This document shows, piece after piece, positions 1 to 9,604 of a stretch of DNA of 64,000 nt. Location: contig NZ_SSBQ01000002.1 in NCBI RefSeq assembly GCF_004795255.1, positions 4,494,001 to 4,558,000 on the forward strand, written 5' to 3'. The position numbers and the translations under genes were made by a program. The notes beneath the pieces were generated by a model that worked only from the letters and a program-made list of their open reading frames with translations, did not search any database and was not told the origin of the DNA. The stretch is from Streptomyces sp. RKND-216 (lineage in GTDB: Bacteria > Actinomycetota > Actinomycetes > Streptomycetales > Streptomycetaceae). Every line of letters starts with the position of its first letter. Positions within the stretch are counted from its first letter, which is position 1.

Positions 1-330
1 AGCGGCGGCGGCGTCACGCTCGACCCCGCCGCGCGAACGGTGCACGACGCCCGCGGCCCCGTTTCCCTCACGCTCCGCGAATTCGACCTGCTGGCCCATT
101 TCCTGCGTCACCCCGGGCGGGTCTTCCGGCGGGAGGAACTGATGTCGGCGGTGTGGGGCTGGGACTACGGCGACCTGTCCACGGTGACGGTGCACGTGCG
201 GCGGCTGCGTCACAAGATCGAGGCCGATCCGGCCCGGCCGCGCCTCATCACCACCGTGTGGGGCGTCGGCTACCGCTTCGACGGCGCCCCCGGGGACGAC
301 GGCCCGGAGAGGGCGGCCCGCGATGCGTGA
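1..330 (+). CDS. Response regulator, OmpR/PhoB type, C-terminal part (cut by window edge)
   Basis: The reading frame is open from base 1, so the gene starts before the window. What remains is the OmpR-type winged-helix DNA-binding domain. It shows the usual run of conserved blocks: LTLREFDLL, then GRVFRREELMSAVWG, then VTVHVRRLRHKIE, and the closing VWGVGYRF. The receiver domain with the phosphorylated Asp lies outside. The stop overlaps the start of the following histidine kinase by 8 bases, so the two are translated together and form one two-component system. The stimulus and targets cannot be read from this fragment. Confidence 0.93.
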   Translation, partial: SGGGVTLDPAARTVHDARGPVSLTLREFDLLAHFLRHPGRVFRREELMSAVWGWDYGDLSTVTVHVRRLRHKIEADPARPRLITTVWGVGYRFDGAPGDDGPERAARDA

Positions 331-1462
331 CCTGCTGCTCATCGCCTGCTACGCGGCTGCCGGCTCCGCCGTCGCCGGCGTCCTCGGCGCGGTCGCGCTG
401 CGCGCCGTACGCCGCCGCTCCGTCGCCCTCTCGCTCGCCGTTCCCGCCGTCGTCGCGGTCGGCGCGATGCTCGCCGGCACCCTCTCGGTGGCCTGGGCGA
501 TGTTCCTCTCCTCGCACGACCTGGCCGTGATCACCATGGTGTGCGCGGTGGCTGCCGCCACCTCCACGGCGACCGCGCTGCTCCTCGGCCGCAGGGTGAG
601 CCGCGCCCACCGGCGGCTCGAGGACGCCGCGGGAGCCCTCGGCGACGGGCAGGGCTTCCAGGCCCCCGACGCACCCATGCCCGCCGAACTCGCCTCGCTG
701 GCCCGCCGCCTGACGGACACCAGCGTCCGGCTGACAGCCTCCCGGGAGCGCGAGGCCGCGCTGGAGGCCTCCCGTCGGGAACTGGTCGCGTGGATCTCGC
801 ACGATCTCCGTTCCCCGCTCGCCGGCCTGCGCGCCATGGCCGAAGCCCTCGAGGACGGCATGACCGACGAGCCCGCCCGCTACCACCGCCGGATGCGCAC
901 CGAGGTCGAACGCCTGACGGAGATGGTGAACGACCTGTTCGAGCTCTCCCGGATCCAGGCCGGCTCCCTGGCCCCCTCGCTCGCCCGGATATCCGCCTAC
1001 GACCTGGTCGGCGACGCGATCGCCGGCGCCCACCCGCTGGCCGCCGGCCGCGGCGTCCGGCTCACCGGCGACGGCGTGCAGCCCCTGCCGCTGAGGGCAG
1101 ACGGGAACCAGATGTCCCGTGTGCTGGCCAACCTGCTGGTCAACGCCATCCACCGGACCCCGGCGGACGGCACCGTCGCGGTCTCCGCCCGCGAGGTCGG
1201 CGACACCGCGGTGCTCGCCGTCACCGACGGCTGCGGCGGCATCCCCGCGGACGAACTGCACCGGGTCTTCGACACCGGCTGGCGCGGGGAGCACGCCCGC
1301 ACGCCACCGGCCGGTGCCGGACTGGGGCTGGCCATCGTCCGGGGCATCGTCGAGGCCCACGCAGGCTGTGTCTCGGTCCGCAACATCCCCGGCGGCTGCC
1401 GGTTCGAGGTCACTCTTCCGCTGGCTCGCCGCACCGTTCCACGCGCACCGCGCACACCTTGA
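323..1462 (+). CDS. Membrane sensor histidine kinase
   Basis: A 379-residue sensor kinase partnering the regulator it overlaps. The N-terminus has about three hydrophobic segments (residues 3-30, 34-60, 66-90) with almost no extracellular loop, so it probably senses something in or at the membrane. A HAMP-like linker follows (91-140). The phosphoacceptor His is in the motif SHDLRSPLAG (His about 160). The ATPase domain has the N box NLLVNAIHR, the G1 box TDGCGGIP and the G2 box GAGLGLAIV. The start is the ATG inside the end of the regulator gene. Its 3' end overlaps the end of the converging nitrate reductase remnant by 53 bases. Confidence 0.92.
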   Translation: MRDLLLIACYAAAGSAVAGVLGAVALRAVRRRSVALSLAVPAVVAVGAMLAGTLSVAWAMFLSSHDLAVITMVCAVAAATSTATALLLGRRVSRAHRRLEDAAGALGDGQGFQAPDAPMPAELASLARRLTDTSVRLTASREREAALEASRRELVAWISHDLRSPLAGLRAMAEALEDGMTDEPARYHRRMRTEVERLTEMVNDLFELSRIQAGSLAPSLARISAYDLVGDAIAGAHPLAAGRGVRLTGDGVQPLPLRADGNQMSRVLANLLVNAIHRTPADGTVAVSAREVGDTAVLAVTDGCGGIPADELHRVFDTGWRGEHARTPPAGAGLGLAIVRGIVEAHAGCVSVRNIPGGCRFEVTLPLARRTVPRAPRTP

Positions 1463-2530
1463 ACTCCGGCATCCGCGACACCGGGTCCAGCGCCGGGTTG
1501 GTGACCGTGTTGGCCCGCCCCCGGCCGGGCCAGTGGAACGGCATGAACACCGTGTCCGGCCGGATGTCCGAGGTGACCCGCGTGGGCGCGAAGGCGCGGC
1601 CGCGGCGGGAGACCACGGCGACCGGGTCGCCCTGGCCGTTGCCCTGGCCGGTGAGCGCGCCGTACCCGGACAGCGGGCGGCCCGCCCGGCCCGTCGCCAG
1701 GCACAGGTTGATCCACGCGCCGACCGTGTCCGTCCCCTTGGACTGCTGCTCCGGACCGCGCGCCGTGAGCATCATCGACGCCTCCGCGTCGCAGAACAGC
1801 TCCACCGCCCGGCGGATCCGGGGCAGCGGCACGCCGGTGACGCCCTCCACCAGTTCCGGCCAGTGCGCTATCGCCGCCGCGCGGGCCTCCGCCCAGCCGG
1901 TTGTCCGGGCGTCCACGAACGCCTGGTCGACGCGCCCCCGGCGGCCACCAGGTGCTGCATGCCCAGCGCGAGCGCGAGGTCCGTGCCGGGGCGCGGCGCC
2001 AGGTGCAGGTCCGCAACTGGGCCGTGCGGGTGCGGCGCGGATTCACGACGATCAACGTGCCGCCGTTGTCTCGGAGTTCGGTGAAGTAGTGCAGCGCCGG
2101 CGGCATGGTCTCCGCGGGGTTGGCGCCGACCAGGATCACGCAGCCGGTGCGCGGCACGTCCGCCAGCGGGAACGGCAGCCCGCGGTCCAGGCCGAACGCG
2201 TAGTTGCTCGCGGCGGCGGCGGACGACATGCAGAACCGGCCGTTGTAGTCGATCTGCGAGGTGTCCAGTACGACGCGGGCGAACTTCCCCAGCGCGTAGG
2301 CCTTCTCGTTGGTGAGCCCGCCACCGCCGAAGACGCCCACGGTGTCCGGGCCGTGCGCGGTCCGGACCCGCGACAGCCCGCGCGCGACGCCCCGCTGCGG
2401 CGACGGCGCACCAGCGGCCCGGTGAGCCGCGCACCGCGCGCCAGCACCTCGGGGGCCGTGCGGCCCTTCCCGCGGAACACCCGTCGCACCCGCCGCCGCG
2501 CCTGCTGTCGAGAACGCCGTGACCGGCCTG
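1410..2530 (-). pseudogene. Frameshifted assimilatory nitrate reductase-like molybdopterin oxidoreductase
   Basis: Protein similarity runs across three minus-strand frames in the order expected for a NasA/NarB-type molybdoenzyme. The first piece (about 2489-2410) reads [21 protein letters not shown]. The second (about 2390-2020) has GVFGGGGLTNEKAYALGKFAR, IDYNGRFCMSSAAAA and VGANPAETMPP. The third (about 2015-1945) has ADLHLAPRPGTDLALALG. The last (about 1925-1410) has the molybdopterin-site run KGTDTVGAWINLCLATG. Each change of frame equals a net loss of one base; at 1935-1939 a run of five C would be in frame with six. About a dozen residues are also missing near 2400, and the N-terminal 4Fe-4S Cys cluster and the C-terminal domain are absent. 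Either decay or base-calling error in G+C runs could explain the single shifts, but not the missing segments. Confidence 0.85.
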
Positions 2531-2860
2531 CGCGTGGGCGGGTACCGGCACCTCGCGCTGGCCTCCTGCTTCACCGCGCCGGGCCTCTGCGCCGCGCGCT
2601 GCGCTGCGGCGGCGCACCGCGCGGGAGGCGCCGCCCGTTGTGGCGTCAGCGCCGCTGGGCGCGCACCCCGCGCTGGCACGCCTGGTCCTGCGGCGGTACG
2701 ACGAGGCAGTGCGTGCCCGGGAGACGTCGGGGCAGGAGGCGTCCGCACACGGCGCCCGCGCGGTCGTGCCGCGTACGGCTCCGTACCCGCACCCCCTCGC
2801 GGCCTGACCGAAGCGTGCCCCCACCGGCCGCGCGCCTCCCGCAGCACGTACGGTCGGCGC
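2531..2860. other. No recognisable gene
   Basis: Between the nitrate reductase remnant and dgt I see no convincing reading frame. The minus strand may hold the scrambled N-terminus of the remnant, but no 4Fe-4S cysteine motif can be read. The promoter of dgt should lie at the right end. Confidence 0.4.
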
Positions 2861-4243
2861 ATGGACGGCACCCACGTCACCGGCCCCCGCGCAGGTGGCG
2901 GCAACCAGCCCGGCGGCCCCTACCGCCCCTGCGACACCGAGCGCTGGGCCCCGGAACCCGACAAGCGCCCCGGCCGTACCGCCTTCCAGCGCGACCGGGG
3001 CCGGGTGCTGCATTCGGCGGCGCTGCGCCGGCTGGCGGGCAAGACGCAGGTGGTGCCGGCGGTGCCGGCCGAGGTGTGGGGCGGGCCGGACGACGCCCCC
3101 GCCGTGGGGGCGTCCGGCGGGGTGTGGGATGCCAGCCCGCGCACCCGGCTCACGCACTCCCTGGAGTGCGCGCAGGTCGGTCGCGAGCTCGGGGCCGCAC
3201 TCGGCTGCGACCCCGACCTGGTCGAGGTCGCCTGCCTGGCGCACGACCTGGGGCATCCGCCGTTCGGCCACAACGGTGAAAGCGTTCTGAGCGGCATCGC
3301 CGAACCCTGCGGCGGCTTCGAGGGCAACGCCCAGTCGCTGCGTCTGCTGGCGCGGCTGGAGCCCAAGCGCTTCGTGGCCCGCGACGACGCGGAGGACGGC
3401 CAGATCAGCGTCGGCCTGAACCTCACCCGCGCCGCGCTGGACGCCGCCACCAAGTACCCGTGGCCCCGCGGCGCCCACCCCGAGAACCCCGCCTCGGCGA
3501 AGTTCGGCGTGTACGAGGACGACCTGCCCGTCTTCGCCTGGTTCCGGGAGGGCGCACCCGACCGGCGCCGCTGCTTCGAGGCGCAGGTCATGGACTGGGC
3601 CGACGACGTCGCCTACTCCGTGCACGACGTCGAGGACGGCTTGCACGCCGGCCACGTCGACCCCAACCTCCTCCTCGCCGAGCCGGAACGCCGGGACGTC
3701 TTCGCCCTCGCCGCCCGCCGCTACGCCCCGGGTGCCGACGCCGCCGAACTGGCGGAAGCACTGGACCGGCTGCTGGACCAGGAGTGGTGGCCGCACGGCT
3801 ACGACGGCACGGCCCTCGCGCAGGCCCGGCTCAAGGACGCCACCAGTCAGCTCATCGGACGGTTCTGCCTCGCCGCCGAAGGCGCCACCCGCAACCGTTA
3901 CGGCTCCGGACGGCTCACCCGGTACGCGGCGGAGCTGGTCGTGCCCCGTGAAGCGCGGCTCGAATGCGCCGTCCTCAAGGCCGTCGCCGACCGCTATGTC
4001 ATGCAGCGCGAGGACCAGGAGCGCCTCCGCGCCGACCAGCGCGTCGTGCTCGGCGAACTCGCCGACGCGCTGCTCGCCCGCGCACCCGAGGGCATGGACC
4101 CGCAGTACCGGTCGCTGTACTCCGAGGCCCCGGACGACGCCGCCCGGCTGCGCGTGGTCGTCGACCAGATCGCCGCGCTCACCGACGCCTCCGCCCGTTC
4201 GCTGCACGCCCGCCTCACCGCCGTACGGGGTCTACGGGCGTAG
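2861..4243 (+). CDS. dgt: Deoxyguanosinetriphosphate triphosphohydrolase (HD domain)
   Basis: A 460-residue HD-family dNTP triphosphohydrolase, which hydrolyses dGTP and related dNTPs to the nucleoside and triphosphate and so shapes the cytosolic dNTP pool. The metal site is clear: [17 protein letters not shown] supplies the first His (about 99), and [16 protein letters not shown] carries the HD pair (about 128-129) and the signature that follows it in dGTPases. The conserved start [21 protein letters not shown] is also present. I chose the ATG at 2861, just before the conserved region; the frame is open further upstream but that part is composition-driven and lacks family similarity. It is near dnaG, so it sits in a nucleotide and replication context. 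Confidence 0.93.
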   Translation: MDGTHVTGPRAGGGNQPGGPYRPCDTERWAPEPDKRPGRTAFQRDRGRVLHSAALRRLAGKTQVVPAVPAEVWGGPDDAPAVGASGGVWDASPRTRLTHSLECAQVGRELGAALGCDPDLVEVACLAHDLGHPPFGHNGESVLSGIAEPCGGFEGNAQSLRLLARLEPKRFVARDDAEDGQISVGLNLTRAALDAATKYPWPRGAHPENPASAKFGVYEDDLPVFAWFREGAPDRRRCFEAQVMDWADDVAYSVHDVEDGLHAGHVDPNLLLAEPERRDVFALAARRYAPGADAAELAEALDRLLDQEWWPHGYDGTALAQARLKDATSQLIGRFCLAAEGATRNRYGSGRLTRYAAELVVPREARLECAVLKAVADRYVMQREDQERLRADQRVVLGELADALLARAPEGMDPQYRSLYSEAPDDAARLRVVVDQIAALTDASARSLHARLTAVRGLRA

Positions 4244-4408
4244 TGTGCGCCGGGTCCTCACCCGGTCGCCCCGCCGCCTTCCCGCACGGAGACTGATACG
4301 GGACGCTCGGTGGAGGGAACCCCGCGAAAAAGGGGAATCCTGTGCGGGGAGCAGTTCCCGCCCAGGGGACGCACAGGCCGGGGGGACGTCTCAACGAGGA
4401 GGCATCAC

Positions 4409-5686
4409 GTGGTCGACGCACATCAGACCTTCGTCATCATCGGCGGTGGCCTGGCCGGCGCGAAAGCGGCGGAAACCCTGAGAGACGAGGGTTTCACCGG
4501 ACGCGTCATCCTGATCGGCGACGAACGCGACCACCCCTACGAACGGCCCCCACTGTCCAAGGGCTACCTCACCGGCGGCACCGAACGCGACAGCGTCTTC
4601 GTGCACGCCCCCTCCTGGTACGCCGGGGCCGAGGTGGAACTGCACCTCGGCCAGCCCGCCGTCCGCATCGACCCCGAGGCCCGGGCCGTCACCCTCGGCG
4701 ACGGCGCCCGGGTCCACTACGACCGCCTGCTCCTCGCCACCGGCGCCGAGCCGCGCCGCCTCAAGGTGCCCGGCACCGACCTGGCAGGCGTCCACCACCT
4801 GCGCCGCCTGGCGCACGCGGAACGTCTGCGGGGCGTCCTCGCCGCGCGCGGCAGGGAGAACGGCCACCTCGTCATCGCCGGCGCCGGATGGATCGGCCTG
4901 GAGGTCGCGGCCGCGGCCCGCGGCTACGGCATGGAGGTCACGGTCATCGAGCCCGAACCGACGCCGCTGCACGCCGTGCTCGGCCCCCAGATGGGTTCCT
5001 TCTTCACCGACCTGCACCGCGACCACGGCGTCCGCTTCCACTTCGGGGCCCGGCTGACGCGGATCGTCGGGCAGGACGGCATGGTGCAGGCCGTGGAGAC
5101 CGATGACGGGGAGGAACACCCCGCGCACGAGGTGCTCGCCGCCATCGGTGCCGCTCCCCGCGTCGGCCTCGCCCGCGCCGCCGGGCTGGACCTCGCGGAG
5201 CGGCCCGTCGGAGGTGTGGCCGTCGACGCCTCGCTGCGCACCTCCGACCCGCACATCTACGCCGCGGGCGACGTCGCCGCCGAGCAGCACCCGCTGCTCG
5301 GCTCCCGGCTCCGCGTCGAGCACTGGGCCAACGCCCTCAACTCCGGCCCGGCCGCCGCCCGCGCCATGCTCGGGCAGGAGGTGACGTACGACCGGGTGCC
5401 GTACTTCTTCTCCGACCAGTACGACCTCGGCATGGAGTACTCCGGCTGGGCGCCGCCCGGCGCCTTCGACGAGGTGCTCGTCCGCGGTGACCTGGGCAAA
5501 CGCGAATTCATCGCCTTCTGGCTGCGCGAGGGCCGGGTGCTGGCGGGGATGAACGCCAACGTGTGGGACGTCACCGGGCCGATCCAGCGGCTCATCCGCT
5601 CCGGCCGGCCCGTCGACCGCCAGGCCCTCGCCGATCCCGGCACGCCGCTGGAGTCGCTGGCCCCCGAGGAGACCGGGGAGGGGTGA
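4409..5686 (+). CDS. FAD-dependent ferredoxin/rubredoxin-type reductase
   Basis: A 425-residue pyridine nucleotide-disulfide oxidoreductase of the ferredoxin reductase group (BphA4/rubredoxin reductase like). The FAD-binding GGGLAG is at residues 12-17, the NAD-binding VIAGAGWIGLEVAAAA in the middle, and the second FAD motif is IYAAGDVAA. The last 80 residues form the C-terminal reductase domain with YFFSDQYDLGMEYSGWA. The GTG start follows an AGGAGG ribosome site at 4397-4402. It would pass electrons from NAD(P)H to a ferredoxin or similar carrier; no such carrier gene is adjacent, so the physiological partner is unknown. The 165-base leader before it contains several G+C inverted repeats. 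Confidence 0.9.
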   Translation: MVDAHQTFVIIGGGLAGAKAAETLRDEGFTGRVILIGDERDHPYERPPLSKGYLTGGTERDSVFVHAPSWYAGAEVELHLGQPAVRIDPEARAVTLGDGARVHYDRLLLATGAEPRRLKVPGTDLAGVHHLRRLAHAERLRGVLAARGRENGHLVIAGAGWIGLEVAAAARGYGMEVTVIEPEPTPLHAVLGPQMGSFFTDLHRDHGVRFHFGARLTRIVGQDGMVQAVETDDGEEHPAHEVLAAIGAAPRVGLARAAGLDLAERPVGGVAVDASLRTSDPHIYAAGDVAAEQHPLLGSRLRVEHWANALNSGPAAARAMLGQEVTYDRVPYFFSDQYDLGMEYSGWAPPGAFDEVLVRGDLGKREFIAFWLREGRVLAGMNANVWDVTGPIQRLIRSGRPVDRQALADPGTPLESLAPEETGEG

Positions 5687-5776
5687 GCGGCGGGCGGTGC
5701 GCCGGAAACAGACCCCTGGGGCCGGGGGCGGCGCCGTCCTCCGAACGGGTGCCGCGGCGGCCGTAGGGTGACGTCC

Positions 5777-6256
5777 ATGGCGATCCGTACCGCAGTCGTG
5801 CCCGTGTCGGAGATCTTCCCGCTGCGCTGGGAGGTGCTGCGGCCCGGGCTGCCGCGCGAGTCGGCGGTCTTCGCCGAGGACGGCCTGGACGGCGCCTTCC
5901 ACGTCGCCGCGTACGACGGCGAGGGCGCCGACGTCCTCGGCTGCGGCAGCTTCTACCCGGAGCCGTACCCCGGCACCCCGGGCGAGGAGCGTGAGGGCGG
6001 CCGCGGAGCCGGTCCTGCCGTGTACCGCATCCGCGGCATGGCCAGCGCCCCGGCCGCCCGCGGCCGGGGCTACGGCGCCGCCGTCCTCCGCGCGGGCGAG
6101 GACGCGGCCGCCGCCCGCGGTGCCCGGCTGATGTGGTGCAACGGCCGCACCGAGGCCCGCGGCTTCTACGAGCGGCACGGCTACGAGGCGGTCGGCGAGG
6201 AGTTCGTCATCGAGGGCGTCGGACCGCACCACGTCTTCGTCCGCACGCTCCCGTGA
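5777..6256 (+). CDS. GNAT family N-acetyltransferase
   Basis: A 159-residue GNAT acetyltransferase. The acetyl-CoA binding motif A is visible as YRIRGMASAPAARGRGYGAAVL (residues about 79-100), and the C-terminal motif B as LMWCNGRTEARGFYERHGYEAVG. The substrate cannot be told from sequence. I prefer the ATG at 5777 to the in-frame GTG at 5768, because the ATG gives the usual short N-terminal strand (MAIRTAVVPVSEI). It lies between the reductase and dnaG on the same strand, 47 bases before dnaG. Confidence 0.85.
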   Translation: MAIRTAVVPVSEIFPLRWEVLRPGLPRESAVFAEDGLDGAFHVAAYDGEGADVLGCGSFYPEPYPGTPGEEREGGRGAGPAVYRIRGMASAPAARGRGYGAAVLRAGEDAAAARGARLMWCNGRTEARGFYERHGYEAVGEEFVIEGVGPHHVFVRTLP

Positions 6257-6303
6257 CCCGCCTCCCGCACGGCACCGTCGGCGGCGCGCCGTAGACTCTC
6301 CCC

Positions 6304-8223
6304 GTGGCCGGAAGGATCAACGACGACGACGTCAAGGCGGTACGGAACGCGGTTCCGATCGACGCCGTCGTCTCCGAGTATCTCCAGCTCCGCAATGCCG
6401 GCGGCGGCCAGCTCAAGGGCCTCTGCCCGTTCCACGACGAGAAGTCCCCCTCCTTCCACGTCAGCCCGAGCAAGGGCTTCTACCACTGCTTCGGCTGCCA
6501 GGAGGGCGGGGACACCCTCGACTTCGTGATGAAGGTCGACCACCTGTCCTTCTCCGAGGCCGTGGAAAGGCTCGCCGCGCAGGCCGGCATCACCCTCCGC
6601 TACGAGGAGGGCGGCTACGGCCGCGGCAGTCAGGCGGGCGAGCGCACCCGGCTCGCCGAGGCCCACCGCGCGGCCGCCGCCTATTACCGCGAGCAACTCG
6701 ACGGGCCGGAGGCTGAGCTCGGCCGGCGCTTCCTCGACGAGCGCGGCTTCGACAAGGACGCCGCCGACCGGTTCGGCGTCGGCTACGCCCCCGCCGGCTG
6801 GGACTACCTGGTGCGCCACCTGCGCGGCAAGGGCTTCTCCGACAAGGAGATGACCCTCGCCGGTCTCGCCCAGGACAGCCGCTCCGGCCGCCCCATCGAC
6901 CGCTTCCGTGGCCGGCTCCTGTGGCCCATCCGCGACATCACCGGCGAGGTCGTCGGCTTCGGCGCGCGCAGACTCCGCGACGACGACAACGGGCCCAAGT
7001 ACCTCAACACCCCCGAAACGGCGCTGTACCGCAAGTCGCAGGTGCTGTACGGCATCGACCTGGCGAAGCGCGAGATCGGCAAGGCGGGCCGCGCCGTCGT
7101 CGTCGAGGGCTACACCGACGTGATGGCCTGCCACCTCGCCGGGGTCACCAACGCCATCGCCACCTGCGGCACCGCTTTCGGCGGCGACCACGTCAAGATC
7201 CTGCGGCGGGTGCTGATGGACAACTCCCGTTCCGAGGTGGTCTTCACCTTCGACGGCGACGCCGCCGGGCAGAAGGCCGCGCTGCGCGCGTTCGAGGATG
7301 ATCAGAAGTTCGCCGCTCGCACCTCGATCGCCATCACCCCCGGCGGCATGGACCCTTGCGAACTCCGGCTCGCCAAGGGCGACCCGGCGGTGCAGACTCT
7401 CATCGAGAGCCGCACGCCGCTCTTCGAGTTCGCCCTCCGCTCCGCCGTCACCGCGCACAACCTGGACACCGCGGAGGGGCGTTCGGCGGCGCTGGAGGAG
7501 GCCGCACCGATCGTCGCCCGGATCAAGGACGCCGCCATCCAGCACGAGTACGCCGTGCGGCTGGCCGGACTGCTGGGCATCCTCGACACGCAGTTCGTGG
7601 TGCGACGGGTGGGGCAGCTCGCGAAGTGGGCGCGGGAACGGTCCGCCGCGCGGCCCGGCGGCGACCACCGTCCGCGGCAGCCGGAGCACGGCGGCCCCCC
7701 GGGGGAGCCGCCCGCACGGCCGCAAGCCGCAGGCCCGGCCCTGAACCTGCGCAGCCCCGCCCACCGGGTCGAACGCGAGCTGCTCAAGCTCGCGCTGCAG
7801 CGGCCCGAGCTGGTCGCCCCCGCGTTCGACGCGTACGGCGCCGACGAGTTCACCGCGCCGCCGTACGCGGTGGTGCGGAAGGCCGTCGAGGCGGCAGGCG
7901 GAGTCGGAGGCGCCGACGGCGAGTTCGTCGCCCGCGTACGGGACGCCGCCCCCGACGACACGGTGCGCAGCCTGGTCACCGAGCTCGCGGTGGAACCGTT
8001 GCGCGCCGCGCGCGGCCGGGAGCCGGACGAGATCTACGCGGGGATGCAGCTGGTCGCCGTACGGCTGGCCGCCGTGCACGCGCGGATCGCCGAACTCGAG
8101 GGCTCCGCGCGGCGCCTGGAGGCCCAGCGCGACCACGAGTCGGCGGCGCCGGTGCGCGAACAGCTCTGGGTGCTCCAGCAGTACGCCCGCGCCCTCCGCG
8201 ACCGGGGCGCGGGCGCGCTCTGA
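6304..8223 (+). CDS. dnaG: DNA primase
   Basis: A 639-residue bacterial primase that makes RNA primers on the lagging strand with DnaB helicase. The N-terminal zinc ribbon is complete (CPFH at 41-44 and CFGC at 62-65). The RNA polymerase core has YGIDLAK and the TOPRIM motifs VVVEGYTDVMA and FTFDGDAAGQKAA, with the catalytic acidic residues. The C-terminal part (about 480-639) is the helicase-binding region, after a Gly/Pro-rich linker. The GTG start at 6304 gives the normal N-terminus MAGRINDDDVKAVRNAVPID. The sigma factor follows 309 bases downstream on the same strand. Confidence 0.98.
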   Translation: MAGRINDDDVKAVRNAVPIDAVVSEYLQLRNAGGGQLKGLCPFHDEKSPSFHVSPSKGFYHCFGCQEGGDTLDFVMKVDHLSFSEAVERLAAQAGITLRYEEGGYGRGSQAGERTRLAEAHRAAAAYYREQLDGPEAELGRRFLDERGFDKDAADRFGVGYAPAGWDYLVRHLRGKGFSDKEMTLAGLAQDSRSGRPIDRFRGRLLWPIRDITGEVVGFGARRLRDDDNGPKYLNTPETALYRKSQVLYGIDLAKREIGKAGRAVVVEGYTDVMACHLAGVTNAIATCGTAFGGDHVKILRRVLMDNSRSEVVFTFDGDAAGQKAALRAFEDDQKFAARTSIAITPGGMDPCELRLAKGDPAVQTLIESRTPLFEFALRSAVTAHNLDTAEGRSAALEEAAPIVARIKDAAIQHEYAVRLAGLLGILDTQFVVRRVGQLAKWARERSAARPGGDHRPRQPEHGGPPGEPPARPQAAGPALNLRSPAHRVERELLKLALQRPELVAPAFDAYGADEFTAPPYAVVRKAVEAAGGVGGADGEFVARVRDAAPDDTVRSLVTELAVEPLRAARGREPDEIYAGMQLVAVRLAAVHARIAELEGSARRLEAQRDHESAAPVREQLWVLQQYARALRDRGAGAL

Positions 8224-8532
8224 CGCCTCACCGGGCCCGTCCTCGTCGCGCGGCCCGTCGGCATGTGGCGCGTGCCGCGGCAGGTTGTCAAGGGTGCCAA
8301 GGTTACCGACGGGCAAAGAAAGACGGCGCACGAGTCTCGTGGAGCAGGTGTGTCGTGGCGCACACTGGCAAGCGGTGCCTGAGTCATCGGAGCGCGTCGG
8401 TGCTGGCCGGGAGGGGCCACTCTCCTTCGCGGTCCGCACATCTTCTGCCGGGACGGCACGCGGCGCGGCCGCGGTCGTTCCCGTCTCGTATGCCGTCCTG
8501 GAACCGGCAGCGATCACTTGGAGGTCGCCCCC
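8224..8532 (+). promoter_or_regulatory. Intergenic region before the sigma factor gene
   Basis: This 309-base stretch separates dnaG from the sigma gene. It has no reading frame of its own. The least G+C-rich patch is near 8284-8312 (starting TTGTCAAGGG), the most likely place for a promoter, but I cannot assign firm -35 and -10 boxes. The ribosome site GGAGG at 8519-8523 decides the sigma factor start. Confidence 0.4.
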
Positions 8533-9573
8533 GTGCAGACCCAGACCCTGACCAGTGCGGCGCAGGGCGCCGCACCGACCACCCCCACCACGCGTCTGGC
8601 CCCACCCCGCGGTGCGCGGCACGCACCCGCCCGCTTCGCACCGGGCGCCGGTGCCGGTACCGGCCCGACCGGCGACCTCTTCCGGCAGTACCTGCGTGAG
8701 ATAGGGCGAATACCGCTGCTGTCCGCCGCCGAGGAGGTGGAACTCGCCCGCCGCGTCGAGGCGGGCCTGTTCGCAGAGGAGAGACGCGCGGCCGCGACCG
8801 GCCTCGACGAACGCCTCGCACTCGACCTGGACCGCCTCGTGGTGCTCGGCCGGATGGCCAAGCGCAGTCTCATCGAGGCCAACCTCCGCCTCGTGGTGTC
8901 CGTCGCCAAGCGCTATGTCGGCCGCGGCCTGACCATGCTGGATCTGGTGCAGGAGGGGAACCTGGGCCTGATCCGCGCGGTGGAGAAGTTCGACTACGCG
9001 CGCGGCTTCAAGTTCTCCACCTACGCGACCTGGTGGATCCGCCAGGCCATGTCACGGGCCCTCGCCGACCAGGCCCGCACGATCCGGGTGCCGGTCCACG
9101 TCGTCGAACTGATCAACCGGGTGATCCGCGTCCAGCGCCGCATGCTCCAGGAGCGCGGCTACGAGCCGACACCCGAGGAGGTCGCCGCACATCTGGGCCT
9201 CACGGCCGAAAGGGTCGTCGAGGTGCTGCGACTGGCGCAGGAACCGGTGTCGCTGCACGCGCCGGTCGGGGAGGAGGAGGACGTCCACCTCGGCGACCTC
9301 ATCGAGGACGGCGACGCACCGTCGCCCGTCGAGTCGGCCGCGTTCCTGCTGCTCCGGCAGCACCTGGAGGCGGTGCTCTCCACCCTCGGCGAACGCGAGC
9401 GCCGGGTGGTGCAGTTGCGGTACGGCCTGATCGACGGCCGTCCGCGCACGCTGGAGGAGATCGGCCGTCTCTTCGGCGTGACGCGGGAGCGCATCCGGCA
9501 GATCGAGTGCAAGACACTGGGCAAGCTCCGCGACCACGCCTTCGCCGACCAGCTCCGGGGCTACCTGGATTGA
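8533..9573 (+). CDS. hrdA: RNA polymerase sigma factor, primary-like (HrdA group)
   Basis: A 346-residue group 1/2 sigma-70 factor that directs RNA polymerase to promoters. Region 1.2 is [27 protein letters not shown]. Region 2 has [49 protein letters not shown], with the -10 recognition end [15 protein letters not shown]. Region 4 ends in [20 protein letters not shown], the -35 helix-turn-helix. Region 1.1 is very short, which fits a non-essential Hrd sigma rather than HrdB. The place just after dnaG matches hrdA of Streptomyces coelicolor, so the symbol rests on synteny. The start is the GTG at 8533, nine bases after GGAGG, not the upstream TTG at 8518. Confidence 0.88.
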   Translation: MQTQTLTSAAQGAAPTTPTTRLAPPRGARHAPARFAPGAGAGTGPTGDLFRQYLREIGRIPLLSAAEEVELARRVEAGLFAEERRAAATGLDERLALDLDRLVVLGRMAKRSLIEANLRLVVSVAKRYVGRGLTMLDLVQEGNLGLIRAVEKFDYARGFKFSTYATWWIRQAMSRALADQARTIRVPVHVVELINRVIRVQRRMLQERGYEPTPEEVAAHLGLTAERVVEVLRLAQEPVSLHAPVGEEEDVHLGDLIEDGDAPSPVESAAFLLLRQHLEAVLSTLGERERRVVQLRYGLIDGRPRTLEEIGRLFGVTRERIRQIECKTLGKLRDHAFADQLRGYLD

Positions 9574-9604
9574 CCGGCGCGTACGTCCCCTCGGGCGCGA
9601 CGCC

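Noticed and set aside
4391..6232. A 613-codon minus-strand frame over the reductase and GNAT genes
   Set aside because: Spans two well-supported plus-strand genes and lacks motifs.
6181..8622. An 813-codon minus-strand frame over dnaG
   Set aside because: Antisense shadow of dnaG; no domain can be seen.
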